Assembly (NCBI GenBank): GCA_034439475.1
Contig: JAWXAN010000050.1
Span: 1 to 42,679 of the forward strand
DNA: 42,679 nt
Direction of reading: 5' to 3'
From: Candidatus Zixiibacteriota bacterium
Lineage (GTDB): Bacteria; Zixibacteria; MSB-5A5; GN15; FEB-12
Both the position numbers and the translations under genes were made by a program. Shown here piece by piece: positions 1-9,608 of this stretch. The notes beneath the pieces were generated by a model. That model ran no database searches, was not told where the DNA came from, and was given only the letters and a program-made list of their open reading frames with translations. Numbering within the stretch: position 1 is the stretch's first letter; each line of letters opens with the position of its first letter.

Positions 1-120
1 ACCACACTGCTTGCGGTGTGATCTTAATGTTTGTGCAGGCCAGAGATTTTCGAATCCGCCAATGGAGGACGGCCTGCACGTCTATTTACCCTGGATTCCC
101 GCGTCCGCGGGAATGACAAG
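1..120. repeat. Composite dispersed hairpin repeat at the left window end
   Basis: This is non-coding DNA built from consecutive inverted repeats. GTGCAGGCC at 33-41 pairs with GGCCTGCAC at 71-79, and ATTCCCGCG at 95-103 pairs with CGCGGGAAT at 106-114. The first 24 bases contain the same sequence as the last 21 bases of the window, in inverted orientation. Related pieces occur near 32.9, 35.8, 38.2 and 42.5 kb. It looks like a genome-wide intergenic repeat. No gene is seen between here and atpZ. Confidence 0.7.
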
Positions 121-254
121 ACGTAGATGAACTGAGATGGTTACGGTTCCACCACTCCCTTCGGTCGCACCATTCCCTTTGGTCATTGCCGCGTCAGCAC
201 ACTCCATCGCCCCCCACCCTCTTGATATTTTTTTCACAAACTTTGCGAAATCGC

Positions 255-283
255 TTGACACTGATACGCTCACTCTGTTATTT
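255..283 (+). promoter_or_regulatory. Probable sigma-70-type promoter of the atp operon
   Basis: TTGACA at 255-260 is a perfect -35 box. A 17-base spacer separates it from TTATTT at 278-283, a fair -10 box. It lies about 30 bases before the atpZ start, in the only sizeable non-coding stretch upstream of the operon. The call rests on consensus match alone. Confidence 0.6.
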
Positions 284-313
284 GCCCCCTGTTTAGCGAA
301 AGAAAGGGTTACT

Positions 314-595
314 ATGTCCCTTTTTGGAAACAAGTCAAAGAACAAGGACCGCAGCAACTTAGCTCAGATAAGTATGTTGGCGGCTGTTCCGGGGATTCTT
401 ATCGCCGGGCCGCTTATCGGATTCTTTGGCGGACAATGGCTCGACAAGAAGTTTTCGACAGAGCCATGGTTAGTCATAGTTGGGATAATTCTCGGATTTG
501 TGGCCGCCGGACAGCAGATTTATATTTTGGTTAAAAAATCGCAGGCGATTTCGGATCGGGAAGAACGTGAGAGAAGTGACTCTCTGAAGAAATAA
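314..595 (+). CDS. atpZ: AtpZ-like F0F1 ATP synthase accessory protein
   Basis: This small membrane protein (93 residues) belongs to the AtpZ/ATPase_gene1 type, which is usually encoded first in bacterial atp operons. In other bacteria AtpZ works with AtpI in assembly and ion supply of the Fo sector. The sequence shows a basic N-terminus, two hydrophobic segments (about residues 20-45 and 50-75) with glycine-rich turns (GPLIGFFGGQWLD), and a charged C-terminal tail. I chose the ATG at 314 because AAAGGG lies just upstream and the family is short. The frame stays open upstream to about 137, but that part covers the promoter and repeat edge and is unlikely to be translated. It is followed by atpI after 40 bases. 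Confidence 0.8.
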   Translation: MSLFGNKSKNKDRSNLAQISMLAAVPGILIAGPLIGFFGGQWLDKKFSTEPWLVIVGIILGFVAAGQQIYILVKKSQAISDREERERSDSLKK

Positions 596-635
596 GAACT
601 TGCAGGATATGCAGTTATCGAAATATACGAGTTGA

Positions 636-1043
636 ATGATGGGATTTGAATTTATCACACGCACACTTCGAACCACTGGAATCGTTCTTCTCATCGCTTT
701 CCCCTTTGGACTCTACTATTACGGATTATTCCCGACTTTGGCCTTCTTTTCAGGCGGTGTGTGGGGAATGATAAACCTCATGTTTCTCTCGGCATTAGTT
801 CGCTCGACAATCCGCCCCGAGGGAGTCAACACCCAAAAGGCAATCGGCTTAAGTCTGATCAAATTCCCTCTATTATATATAACAGGCTACTTTCTCCTTA
901 AAGTAACTCAGTTCGATCCCTGGGTTCTACTTGCTGGATCATCGCTAATTTTAGCCGTCATGGTTCTTAAAGTACTTGGGCGCAGTTTCTTAAAGATTGA
1001 CGTTGCCGCACCTGAAAAAGAACAGGTCCAGAAGGCGATATGA
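636..1043 (+). CDS. atpI: AtpI-like ATP synthase assembly protein
   Basis: This 135-residue protein has four predicted hydrophobic helices (about 13-30, 34-52, 68-90 and 94-112) and a short charged tail. That size and layout match ATP synthase I chain (AtpI) proteins, which help assemble the c-ring in the inner membrane. Sequence conservation in this family is low, so position supports the call: it lies between atpZ and atpB, and its TGA overlaps the atpB ATG by four bases, implying translational coupling. Two consecutive ATGs open the frame; the first was kept. No strong ribosome binding site is visible. Confidence 0.7.
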   Translation: MMGFEFITRTLRTTGIVLLIAFPFGLYYYGLFPTLAFFSGGVWGMINLMFLSALVRSTIRPEGVNTQKAIGLSLIKFPLLYITGYFLLKVTQFDPWVLLAGSSLILAVMVLKVLGRSFLKIDVAAPEKEQVQKAI

Positions 1044-1891
1044 TAGCGGCAATACTCACAAATATTATCGGCCTTATTCCAGCCCCAATCGGACAATGGA
1101 TCATGATTGCCACGGCAACCGAAGGCGGTGCGCATGCGGCTGATCCGGTTGCGCTTCCGAGCATAGCGCACTTTATCCTAAAATATCTGGGGCCGGAATA
1201 TGAGTGGGTCGAGCATTGGGTAAACATAATTTTTGCGCTCGCAACATCGGTCTTGTTTGCGTTTATCGCCACGCGAGTGCATGCCAACAGGCAGATGATT
1301 CCCGGCCCGTTTCAAAATAGTATAGAAATGCTCGTCGAAGGGATGTACAATTTTGTGCACACAATGCTCGGGAAACACACCAAGGCATACATTCCACTGC
1401 TCGGAACGCTTTTCTTCTACATCTTAGTGAATAATCTATGGGGTATTATACCGCTCGGGCATTCGCCGTCAACAAGTATCAATGTGACTGCCTCGCTTGC
1501 GCTTATCGTTTTTTGTGTCACGCATTACACCGGAATAAAGAAACTTGGCATCAAGACGTACCTGCATCACCTGATGGGAAGCCCAAAGGGAATAATGATG
1601 TGGTGCCTGACCCCGATATTTTTGATAATCCATCTTGTAGGAGAAATCGCCAAACCGGCCTCGCTGGCGCTTCGACTCTTTGGAAATATAACCGGAGAAG
1701 ACATACTTGTGGCGGCTTTTGTGGGTCTTGGGATCACCGCGCTCTCGTTTGCACATTCGCCCATCGGTTTGCCGTTCAATGTCCCTTTTATTCTTCTTGG
1801 GTTGCTTTTGTCGACAATTCAGGCATTAGTCTTTACACTACTTTCGACAATTTACATTCTGATGATGCTACCCCATGAGGAAGCGCATTAG
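1040..1891 (+). CDS. atpB: ATP synthase Fo subunit a
   Basis: Subunit a is the stator channel of the Fo motor and carries protons to and from the c-ring in the inner membrane. The 283-residue protein has several hydrophobic helices. Its hallmark is LALRLFGNITGED; the essential arginine (counterpart of E. coli Arg210) is at about residue 212, preceded by the HLVGEIAKP segment. The N-terminus begins with a hydrophobic stretch and a longer periplasmic-type loop with His and Asp residues. The start codon overlaps the end of atpI by four bases. Length is in the normal range and no defect is seen. Confidence 0.96.
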   Translation: MIAAILTNIIGLIPAPIGQWIMIATATEGGAHAADPVALPSIAHFILKYLGPEYEWVEHWVNIIFALATSVLFAFIATRVHANRQMIPGPFQNSIEMLVEGMYNFVHTMLGKHTKAYIPLLGTLFFYILVNNLWGIIPLGHSPSTSINVTASLALIVFCVTHYTGIKKLGIKTYLHHLMGSPKGIMMWCLTPIFLIIHLVGEIAKPASLALRLFGNITGEDILVAAFVGLGITALSFAHSPIGLPFNVPFILLGLLLSTIQALVFTLLSTIYILMMLPHEEAH

Positions 1892-1951
1892 GCAGTGAAC
1901 AATGGAATTACAATCAAACCCTTTTAATCGTATCGGATAAGGAGAGAAACA

Positions 1952-2188
1952 ATGGATTATCAATCAATGTTAGCATGGGCGTTACCGATGGGTGTCGGGC
2001 TGGCCGCAGTCGGTTCAGGTTTGGGTCTGGGACCCGCAGTCGGCAAAGCGATGGAAGCTATCGGCCGTCAGCCCGAAGCCTCAGGAAAAATTCTGACTGC
2101 GATGATTATCGGCGCGGCGCTGATTGAAGCGTTGACCATTTATGCGCTTGTCGTCTTCTTCTTGCTCTATGGCAAGATTGGAGCCTAA
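1952..2188 (+). CDS. atpE: ATP synthase Fo subunit c
   Basis: The 78-residue proteolipid forms the rotating c-ring. Helix 1 carries the glycine motif GSGLGLG (residues 21-27), the polar loop is GRQPEASG (38-45), and helix 2 carries the ion-binding glutamate Glu59 in GAALIEALTIY. The residue after Glu59 is Ala, not Ser or Thr, and the helix-1 Gln of sodium-type rings is replaced by Leu26. From known c-ring signatures this points to proton coupling. A strong Shine-Dalgarno (AAGGAGAG) lies nine bases before the ATG, which fits the high copy number needed. Confidence 0.97.
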   Translation: MDYQSMLAWALPMGVGLAAVGSGLGLGPAVGKAMEAIGRQPEASGKILTAMIIGAALIEALTIYALVVFFLLYGKIGA

Positions 2189-2263
2189 GAAGAGAGCGGG
2201 TGTCCGTGTGAAGTCGGCGACAGTGCGCTTCCAAGGATACTTACTCCCTAACGTGGAGAGACA

Positions 2264-2746
2264 ATGACATTTGATATACAACAATTTCTGACTCACTTAG
2301 TCGGGTTCTTGATTACGCTCTGGATTCTCAAGAAATTCGCGTGGGGGCCGCTTTTGGCGCTCATGGAAGAACGGCGCAATAAGATTGTCGATGAGTTCAA
2401 ATCGATCGACGATGAAAAGGCAAAAGTCGCTCTTCAGCAAGTCGAGTACGATTCGCGTCTCAAAGAAATTGAGAATGAGCGTCGCGCGAAACTTGTCGAA
2501 GCCGTCGATGAAGGCAAACGTGTCGCGGCTGATATGAAGGCCACGGCGCAAACAGAGGCCAAAGAGATAGGCTCAAAAGCGAAGGCAGAGCTTGAGCGAG
2601 AAGTCGCAAAAGCGAAAGTCCAGCTTAAGAATGACATGGTTGCCATAACGATGCGCGCCACCGAGAAGGTTATCAAGGAAAAGCTCGATGAAACCAAACA
2701 GCGCGATCTGATTGGCCGCTTCATCGACGATTTGCAAAAGGTCTGA
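2264..2746 (+). CDS. atpF: ATP synthase Fo subunit b
   Basis: Subunit b is the peripheral stalk that joins Fo to F1. The 160-residue protein has one N-terminal membrane helix (about residues 8-28, FLTHLVGFLITLWIL), the usual KKFAWGP junction, then a long charged, alanine- and lysine-rich coiled-coil region to the C-terminus. Only one b-type gene is present, so the stalk is probably a homodimer and not the b/b' pair of some lineages. It sits between atpE and atpH as in most bacterial operons. GTGGAGAG upstream acts as the ribosome binding site. Confidence 0.95.
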   Translation: MTFDIQQFLTHLVGFLITLWILKKFAWGPLLALMEERRNKIVDEFKSIDDEKAKVALQQVEYDSRLKEIENERRAKLVEAVDEGKRVAADMKATAQTEAKEIGSKAKAELEREVAKAKVQLKNDMVAITMRATEKVIKEKLDETKQRDLIGRFIDDLQKV

Positions 2747-2756
2747 TTAAGTCGCT

Positions 2757-3305
2757 ATGTTAGTTCACGAGGTCGCAAAAAAATACGGTCAGGCGCTTTT
2801 TTTATCCGCCAATTCCCGCGGTCTGATTGATGCAGCGCAGGACCAACTGACGAGTCTTCGTCAGATGCTCGCCACTGACCGAACGCTTCTGGATTTTTTG
2901 GCTGCTCCGCAAGTGCCGGATGACAAGAAGCTTAACCTTGTGCGAACAGTATTCGCTCCGAGAATCGAGCGGCTTTTTGTCGAGTTTATCGTCGTGCTGG
3001 TGGAAAAACATCGCGTCAATTTTCTTCCGGAAATTCTCGATGAGTTCGACCGGCTGGTCAAAGAGCAAAAAGGGATTCTCAAAGTTACTGTGGTCACCGC
3101 CATCCCATTGAAATCGTCCGAAGAACAAAGCCTCACCGAGCGGCTGGTTGGTATGACCAAGCTTAAGATTGACCTTACCAAAAAAATCGACCCGGCCATT
3201 GTCGGCGGAATGATACTTTTTATGCGCGGTGAAATAATCGATGGCTCGGTGCGGCACGGTTTGAATATGTTAGAAGAACAGTTGGAGAAAGTGAAGGTCG
3301 CCTGA
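2757..3305 (+). CDS. atpH: ATP synthase F1 subunit delta
   Basis: Subunit delta (182 residues) caps the F1 head and ties it to the peripheral stalk. The N-terminal part (VAKKYGQALF, residues 5-14) is the conserved opening of the OSCP/delta fold, and the C-terminal part ends with the typical DPAIVGGMILFMRGEIIDGSV segment. It starts ten bases after the atpF stop. There is no repeat or truncation in the protein itself. The downstream 350 bases are non-coding repeat DNA, which separates it from atpA more widely than is usual. Confidence 0.94.
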   Translation: MLVHEVAKKYGQALFLSANSRGLIDAAQDQLTSLRQMLATDRTLLDFLAAPQVPDDKKLNLVRTVFAPRIERLFVEFIVVLVEKHRVNFLPEILDEFDRLVKEQKGILKVTVVTAIPLKSSEEQSLTERLVGMTKLKIDLTKKIDPAIVGGMILFMRGEIIDGSVRHGLNMLEEQLEKVKVA

Positions 3306-3645
3306 GCTTTTCACCGGGAAGCGTTGGTACACGAGGCTTTCAAGTCCGCCCCACCACAGCGGGCAGGCGCGGAGGGACGTACACCAACCACGCCAATTGT
3401 CACTGGCATGTCATTGCGAGGAGCGGCTTCCCGGACGCGACCCTCCACGGCGGGCAGGCATGGCAATCTCATATTCTCTGAATAGGCCCTCACCCTGCCC
3501 TCTCGGGGGAGAGGGAAAGAAGTAAAGATGTCGAGACCTAAGAAGGTATCGACCTACGAATATCGGAATTGTTCTCGGATGGCCTGCTGCTCCGCCGGCG
3601 GATTTGTAACCCCTTAGGGGAAGAAAGAAATAAATGTTTGAACAT
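3306..3645. repeat. Dispersed-repeat block inside the atp operon
   Basis: The gap between atpH and atpA holds no credible gene. It carries fragments of common intergenic repeats. One runs from GTTGGTACACGAGG to its partial inverse TACACCAACC (about 3325-3390). Another starts TCATTGCGAGGAGC and ends GGCAATCTCA (about 3412-3470). A third is CCCTCACCCTGCCCTC followed by its partial complement (about 3488-3520). The 3433-3470 piece is related to the DNA at the start of the dockerin gene near 40.86 kb. Transcription must cross this block unless atpA has its own promoter; none is obvious. Confidence 0.6.
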
Positions 3646-3659
3646 AAAGGAGTTCGGTA

Positions 3660-5168
3660 ATGGCTCTCAATCCCGAAGAAGTATCATCGGTCATACGTAA
3701 AGAGCTCGAAAAGTACGACACCAAACTTGAGATGGAATCGGTTGGAACCGTCCTCCAAGTTGGCGATGGTATTGCGCGCATTTGGGGACTTGAAGATGTC
3801 CAGATGTCCGAGCTTATTTTGTTTCCCGGAGATATCTTAGGTATCGTTTTGAACCTTGAAGAAGACAATGTCGGCGCGGCCATTTTTGGCTCAGTGACCG
3901 GCATCAGAGAAGGGGATACCGTTCGTCGCACCGGCAAAGTCGCCCAGGTTCCGGTCGGCACTGCGCTCATCGGACGTGTCGTCGATCCGCTCGGCAAGCC
4001 GCTCGATGGCAAGGGGCCGATTGTCACCGACAAATTCCGCGTGCTCGAAGGTCGCGCGCCGTCGGTTGTAGAACGTCAGCCGGTAAAAGAACCGATGCAG
4101 ACCGGACTCAAATCCATCGACGCCATGATTCCAATCGGACGCGGACAGCGCGAATTGATTATCGGTGACCGTCAGACCGGAAAAACAGCAATCGCAATCG
4201 ACGCCATTATCAATCAGAAAAATACTGGCGTGATCTGTGTCTATGTCGCGATCGGACAAAAGTCCTCGACTGTCGCACAGGTTGTTGAGATTCTGCGCCA
4301 GCAAGGCGCAATGGAATACACAATCGTTGTCTCGGCGACAGCGACCGACCCGGCCCCGCTGCAATATATCGCGCCGTATGCCGGATGCGCCATGGGCGAA
4401 GAGTTCATGTACAACGGCAAACATGTGCTTTGCGTGTACGATGATTTATCAAAACAGGCCGCGGCTTACCGCCAGCTTTCGTTGCTCCTTCGCCGTCCTC
4501 CGGGACGCGAGGCCTACCCCGGCGATATTTTCTACGCCCACTCGCGTTTGCTTGAACGCGCCGCAAAACTCTCAAATGAACTCGGTGGCGGTTCGCTGAC
4601 CGCGCTTCCGATTATCGAAACACAGGCGGGCGATGTCTCGGCCTATATTCCGACCAATGTGATTTCAATTACCGACGGGCAGATATTTTTGGAAGCCGAA
4701 CTTTTCTTCTCGGGTGTGCGTCCCGCAATCAATGTCGGCGTCTCGGTCTCTCGTGTGGGGGGTAACGCCCAGACAAAAATGATGAAACAAGTTGCGGGGT
4801 CGCTTAAACTCGATTTGGCGCAGTACCGCGAGTTGGCTGCATTCACTCAATTTGGTTCCGATCTCGATGAAGGCACCAGACGGCAGTTGAATCGCGGAGA
4901 GAAGATGGTCGAACTGCTCAAACAGGGGCAGTATGTGCCGATGCCGGTCACCAAAGAGGTAATAATGATCTGGGTGGCGACACGCGGTCATCTTGATTCG
5001 ATTCCGACTGCGGCGATCTCGAAATTTGAGCGCGAGTTATTTGAATTCTGTGATAAGAATTTTCCGGATATTGAACACACTATGAATCAGGAATTGAAAA
5101 TCTCTGATGCGACTGAGGCTAAACTGAAACAGGCTGTTGAACAATTCAAAGCAGGGTTCAAGGAGTAG
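3660..5168 (+). CDS. atpA: ATP synthase F1 subunit alpha
   Basis: Subunit alpha forms the non-catalytic nucleotide sites of the F1 hexamer. The 502-residue protein has the N-terminal beta-barrel region, the P-loop GDRQTGKT at residues 169-176, and the ATP-synthase alpha/beta signature region near [14 protein letters not shown]. The last 120 residues form the C-terminal helical domain. AAAGGAG lies eight bases before the ATG and fixes the start. Length equals that of typical bacterial alpha subunits. It is followed by atpG after 20 bases. Confidence 0.98.
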   Translation: MALNPEEVSSVIRKELEKYDTKLEMESVGTVLQVGDGIARIWGLEDVQMSELILFPGDILGIVLNLEEDNVGAAIFGSVTGIREGDTVRRTGKVAQVPVGTALIGRVVDPLGKPLDGKGPIVTDKFRVLEGRAPSVVERQPVKEPMQTGLKSIDAMIPIGRGQRELIIGDRQTGKTAIAIDAIINQKNTGVICVYVAIGQKSSTVAQVVEILRQQGAMEYTIVVSATATDPAPLQYIAPYAGCAMGEEFMYNGKHVLCVYDDLSKQAAAYRQLSLLLRRPPGREAYPGDIFYAHSRLLERAAKLSNELGGGSLTALPIIETQAGDVSAYIPTNVISITDGQIFLEAELFFSGVRPAINVGVSVSRVGGNAQTKMMKQVAGSLKLDLAQYRELAAFTQFGSDLDEGTRRQLNRGEKMVELLKQGQYVPMPVTKEVIMIWVATRGHLDSIPTAAISKFERELFEFCDKNFPDIEHTMNQELKISDATEAKLKQAVEQFKAGFKE

Positions 5169-5188
5169 AGTCGCTTTAGTACTTACAT

Positions 5189-6055
5189 ATGGCAAATCTT
5201 CGCGCGGTAAAAAAGAGAATCAAATCGGTCGTGTCGACCCGGCGTATCACCAAAGCCATGAAAATGGTGGCGGCGGCTAAATTGCGCAAAGCCCAACAGC
5301 GCGTCGAGCAGGCCAAACCGTATGCCCTGAAACTCGACGAAATGCTGTCGCATTTGGCTCAAGGCTCGCAGGGAGAAATAGTTCATCCGTACTTCGAAGA
5401 ACGTCCCGCACGCAAAAAGACGCTGGTTGTCATCACATCTGATCGCGGACTGTGCGGGTCATTCAATTCAAATGTCATCCGTCGCGCCGATCTGTGGCTT
5501 GCGGAAAATAGCAATGTCGAAATCGAGCTTGTAACTATCGGCAAACGCGGCAATGATTATTATAAAAGGCGCAAATGGCCAATTGTCAATTTCTATGGCG
5601 ATTGGGGCGGGGTTCTCAATTACGACCGTGCGCGAGAGATTGTTGCCCTGTTGACAAATCGATTTGTCACCGGACAGACCGATGAGATTGTGCTTCTCTT
5701 TACGCGCTTTCTCTCGATGGTTCGCTACCGCATTACCAATGAAAAATACCTGCCCGTCGCAAAACCGGCAAGCGAACATGGCGATAGTAAGACCGCCCGC
5801 GAATATATTTTTGAGCCGTCATCGGAAGAGATTTACGCTGCGCTGATGCCCGGGTATGCGACCACAAAGCTGGTGACGGCTTTGGCAGAATCATTCGCTT
5901 CAGAGCATGGCTCGCGTATGCAGGCGATGGGAAATGCCACCACAAATGCCGGCGACATGATTCAGAGTTTGACATTGGAATACAACAAGGCTCGTCAGGC
6001 GCAAATTACGAAAGAAATATTGGAAGTTATTTCCGGCGCGGATGCCTTGAAATAA
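5189..6055 (+). CDS. atpG: ATP synthase F1 subunit gamma
   Basis: Subunit gamma is the central shaft that rotates within the alpha/beta hexamer. The 288-residue protein opens with the conserved helix VKKRIKSVVSTRRITKAMKM. It has the core segment TSDRGLCGSFNSNVIR (about residues 84-99) and closes with the second shaft helix ending NKARQAQITKEILEVISGA. No strong Shine-Dalgarno precedes the ATG, so translation may be coupled to atpA, whose stop is only 20 bases upstream. Nothing unusual is seen in the protein. Confidence 0.97.
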   Translation: MANLRAVKKRIKSVVSTRRITKAMKMVAAAKLRKAQQRVEQAKPYALKLDEMLSHLAQGSQGEIVHPYFEERPARKKTLVVITSDRGLCGSFNSNVIRRADLWLAENSNVEIELVTIGKRGNDYYKRRKWPIVNFYGDWGGVLNYDRAREIVALLTNRFVTGQTDEIVLLFTRFLSMVRYRITNEKYLPVAKPASEHGDSKTAREYIFEPSSEEIYAALMPGYATTKLVTALAESFASEHGSRMQAMGNATTNAGDMIQSLTLEYNKARQAQITKEILEVISGADALK

Positions 6056-6107
6056 AATCGACCGGCAAATGAAACAACCACCAGTTCGATGACACGTATG
6101 AGTATGA

Positions 6108-7541
<1,434 letters not shown>

Positions 7542-7558
7542 GATCGGGATATTCTATT

Positions 7559-7969
7559 ATGTTTCGTCTATCGATAGTCACACCTGAAAAAACATTTTAT
7601 GATGCCGAGATTAAGTCATTGACTGTGCCCGGCACAGAGGGGTATCTCGGAATACTCTCGCACCATGCCCCGATTATTTCCGCGCTCAAACCTGGCAAGA
7701 TTGAATTTCTTGACGCGACCGATATAGCCCATGTTCTGGCCGTCTCCGGCGGATTTCTTGAGGTCTCAAATAATGTCGCGACTATTCTCGCCGACTCGAT
7801 AGAGAATGCAAGTGAGATCGATATTGAACGGGCGCGAAGAGCCTATGAAATATCGAAAGCGCGTCTGCTCACTGCCGGAAGCGGCGAGACTGAATTAGAT
7901 TTGCCATCGACCCGTGCCGCAATAGAACGGGCCGCGAATAGAATCAGGATATATCAAGACCGGGCATAG
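7559..7969 (+). CDS. atpC: ATP synthase F1 subunit epsilon
   Basis: Subunit epsilon (136 residues) sits at the foot of the central stalk and regulates ATP hydrolysis. The N-terminal beta-sandwich is seen in LSIVTPEKTFYDAEI and the conserved GTEGYLGILSHHAP stretch (about residues 29-42). The C-terminal part (IERARRAYEISKARL to the end) forms the helical hairpin that can act as a brake. It is the last gene of the operon. No clear intrinsic terminator was found in the 90 bases before the convergent DUF1003 gene. Confidence 0.96.
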   Translation: MFRLSIVTPEKTFYDAEIKSLTVPGTEGYLGILSHHAPIISALKPGKIEFLDATDIAHVLAVSGGFLEVSNNVATILADSIENASEIDIERARRAYEISKARLLTAGSGETELDLPSTRAAIERAANRIRIYQDRA

Positions 7970-8058
7970 TATCCTTGCTCCATCTCGTCTCCGCCACCGA
8001 CTACTGCTCCCATCAATCATATCAAAACCGACTCATTGAGCGGGCTACGCTGAACAGG

Positions 8059-8841
8059 TTAGTTTGTTTCATCGGGATGATCCTCTGTTCCTTCCGTTGA
8101 AGTTTTGCTTGATAGCGTCTTATCCTTTGACACTTCCACTCCTTTAGAATGGTTTTCTTCCAACTCTTCGAGTACTTCAAGTTGTAATTTCTGAATGTCA
8201 AGAAGGCGCTGCCATTGGTGTTGTAACAGTTGATCTATCTTCATATTTAGATGCCGTATCTCAATTTCTGCCTTTAGATTGACCTGATAATCATGTTCGG
8301 CTCGAATTCTGTCCTTCGATTCCTGGCGATTTTGACTCATCATTATAACCGGCGCTTGCATTGCGGCCAGGCAAGAGAGAACGAGGTTTAACAAAATGAA
8401 TGGAAAAGGATCAAAAGGCGGCGACAAAAGTATTATCGAGTTAATTGTAATCCAGACTAGAAGGATAGAGAAGAAGATAAGTATGAACGCCCAGCTCCCT
8501 CCGAACGATGCGATCCGGTCGGCTAGTCGCTGGCCAAACGTAATCTGTCCTGCGTACATGGCTTCAACATTTCGAGCAATAATCGCTTCCTTTGAAAGAC
8601 TCTGCAAAACCGCACTTTCGAGAGATGTGATCTCTCCCTGTCCCTGGAGAAGAGTGGTTTCGACATACTGACGGCGATATTTTGCTCGACAGCGTTGGCA
8701 TACTGGAGCATCACGATCAATTTGAGAATTGGCGTCTCGTATGAGGTCGTCAATTGGATGACTGATTAACGAGAGCGGCTTGAGTTCGTGGGAATTGGTC
8801 TCACCCTTGCAGACGGCGCATTTCATAGACAGCGGCTTCAT
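8059..8841 (-). CDS. DUF1003 membrane protein with N-terminal CxxC pairs
   Basis: The 260-residue protein has two hydrophobic helices at about residues 115-137 and 145-165 (SWAFILIFFSILLVWI; FILLNLVLSCLAAMQAP). These are followed by MSQNRQESKDRIRAEHDYQVN, the signature of DUF1003 inner-membrane proteins of unknown function. The N-terminal half adds Cys8-x2-Cys11 and Cys48-x2-Cys51, a plausible zinc knuckle. A C-terminal charged region predicted to form a coiled coil and a Ser/Thr/Glu tail follow. GAGGA lies before the first ATG. It converges with atpC and appears to be a single-gene unit. Confidence 0.8.
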   Translation of the reverse strand: MKPLSMKCAVCKGETNSHELKPLSLISHPIDDLIRDANSQIDRDAPVCQRCRAKYRRQYVETTLLQGQGEITSLESAVLQSLSKEAIIARNVEAMYAGQITFGQRLADRIASFGGSWAFILIFFSILLVWITINSIILLSPPFDPFPFILLNLVLSCLAAMQAPVIMMSQNRQESKDRIRAEHDYQVNLKAEIEIRHLNMKIDQLLQHQWQRLLDIQKLQLEVLEELEENHSKGVEVSKDKTLSSKTSTEGTEDHPDETN

Positions 8842-8987
8842 GTTTGTTCCTCTACTTTCGCTATACTAGCTCTGTAAAAGCTATCGGGTAAAAAGCTGAG
8901 AATCAAGCAATGATATGCTATTGAGCATAGACAAAGCAGGTCAAGTTACTTTAGACCTCGAACTACCAGAGATAAATCTCAGATAGC

Positions 8988-9608
8988 CTAAAGAGCGGTC
9001 AATTTCAGACAGATGCTGATATAATGGCCGCGGGCGGGCGGTTTGTTTACCGTTATGCGAATAACGCTCAGATCATTCAGCGTACGCTCGGTCACAAACG
9101 AAGGATCCTGTCCGACCGGCCACTGAAATTCCTGACCGTCGATATTTACAGTCACAGACTGGTTTGGCTGATTCTGCTCTGTATAGGCATCAAACTCCAT
9201 CCGGTACATTCCTGAGGGATAGCGAAGCATCCAGACAATTTCCTGCTGATTTGAACCTAACTGCGCGCAGGCAGTAGTCGGGCCGGTAGAATCTGGAACG
9301 ATGACAATTAAGGTATCCACAACTATCACCGTATCAATCACAATTACCGTGTCTCTAATTATCGTGGTGTCGGTATTATTCAACGTGTCTACTATTATCG
9401 TGTCGGTCACCACTATTGTATCGCCTCCGACAAAAACAGTGTCTGTGACAAGTATCGTGTCGCCGTTAATGTAGATAGTATCAACTGTATTGACGGGTCC
9501 AAGGATAGGGTTGTCACTTTCTCCTTCGAGCGGGTCGGCACAGTTCATCACCAGAGTTGCAACAAGAAATATGAGTATTCCAAAGGTAAATACAATGCGT
9601 CTGTTCAC
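8988..9608 (-). CDS. Probable lipoprotein with DT-rich repeat stalk
   Basis: The 206-residue protein has an N-terminal hydrophobic signal (about residues 4-22) followed by Cys23 in a weak lipobox (LVMNC, with Asn at -1). Residues 42-108 are a chain of degenerate DTIxV/DTVxV units, which probably form an extended, beta-rich, Thr-rich stalk. The last 95 residues look like a small beta-sandwich domain that I do not recognise. The start is a GTG that overlaps the stop of the upstream OmpA-like gene (GTGA) and is preceded by GGAGG, so the two genes are translationally coupled. Function is unknown; a cell-envelope role is inferred. Confidence 0.65.
   Translation of the reverse strand: MNRRIVFTFGILIFLVATLVMNCADPLEGESDNPILGPVNTVDTIYINGDTILVTDTVFVGGDTIVVTDTIIVDTLNNTDTTIIRDTVIVIDTVIVVDTLIVIVPDSTGPTTACAQLGSNQQEIVWMLRYPSGMYRMEFDAYTEQNQPNQSVTVNIDGQEFQWPVGQDPSFVTERTLNDLSVIRITVNKPPARGHYISICLKLTAL

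Noticed and set aside
137-313. Upstream extension of the atpZ frame by 59 residues
   Set aside because: It covers a promoter (255-283) and repeat-edge DNA, has no ribosome binding site, and would make the protein much longer than its family.
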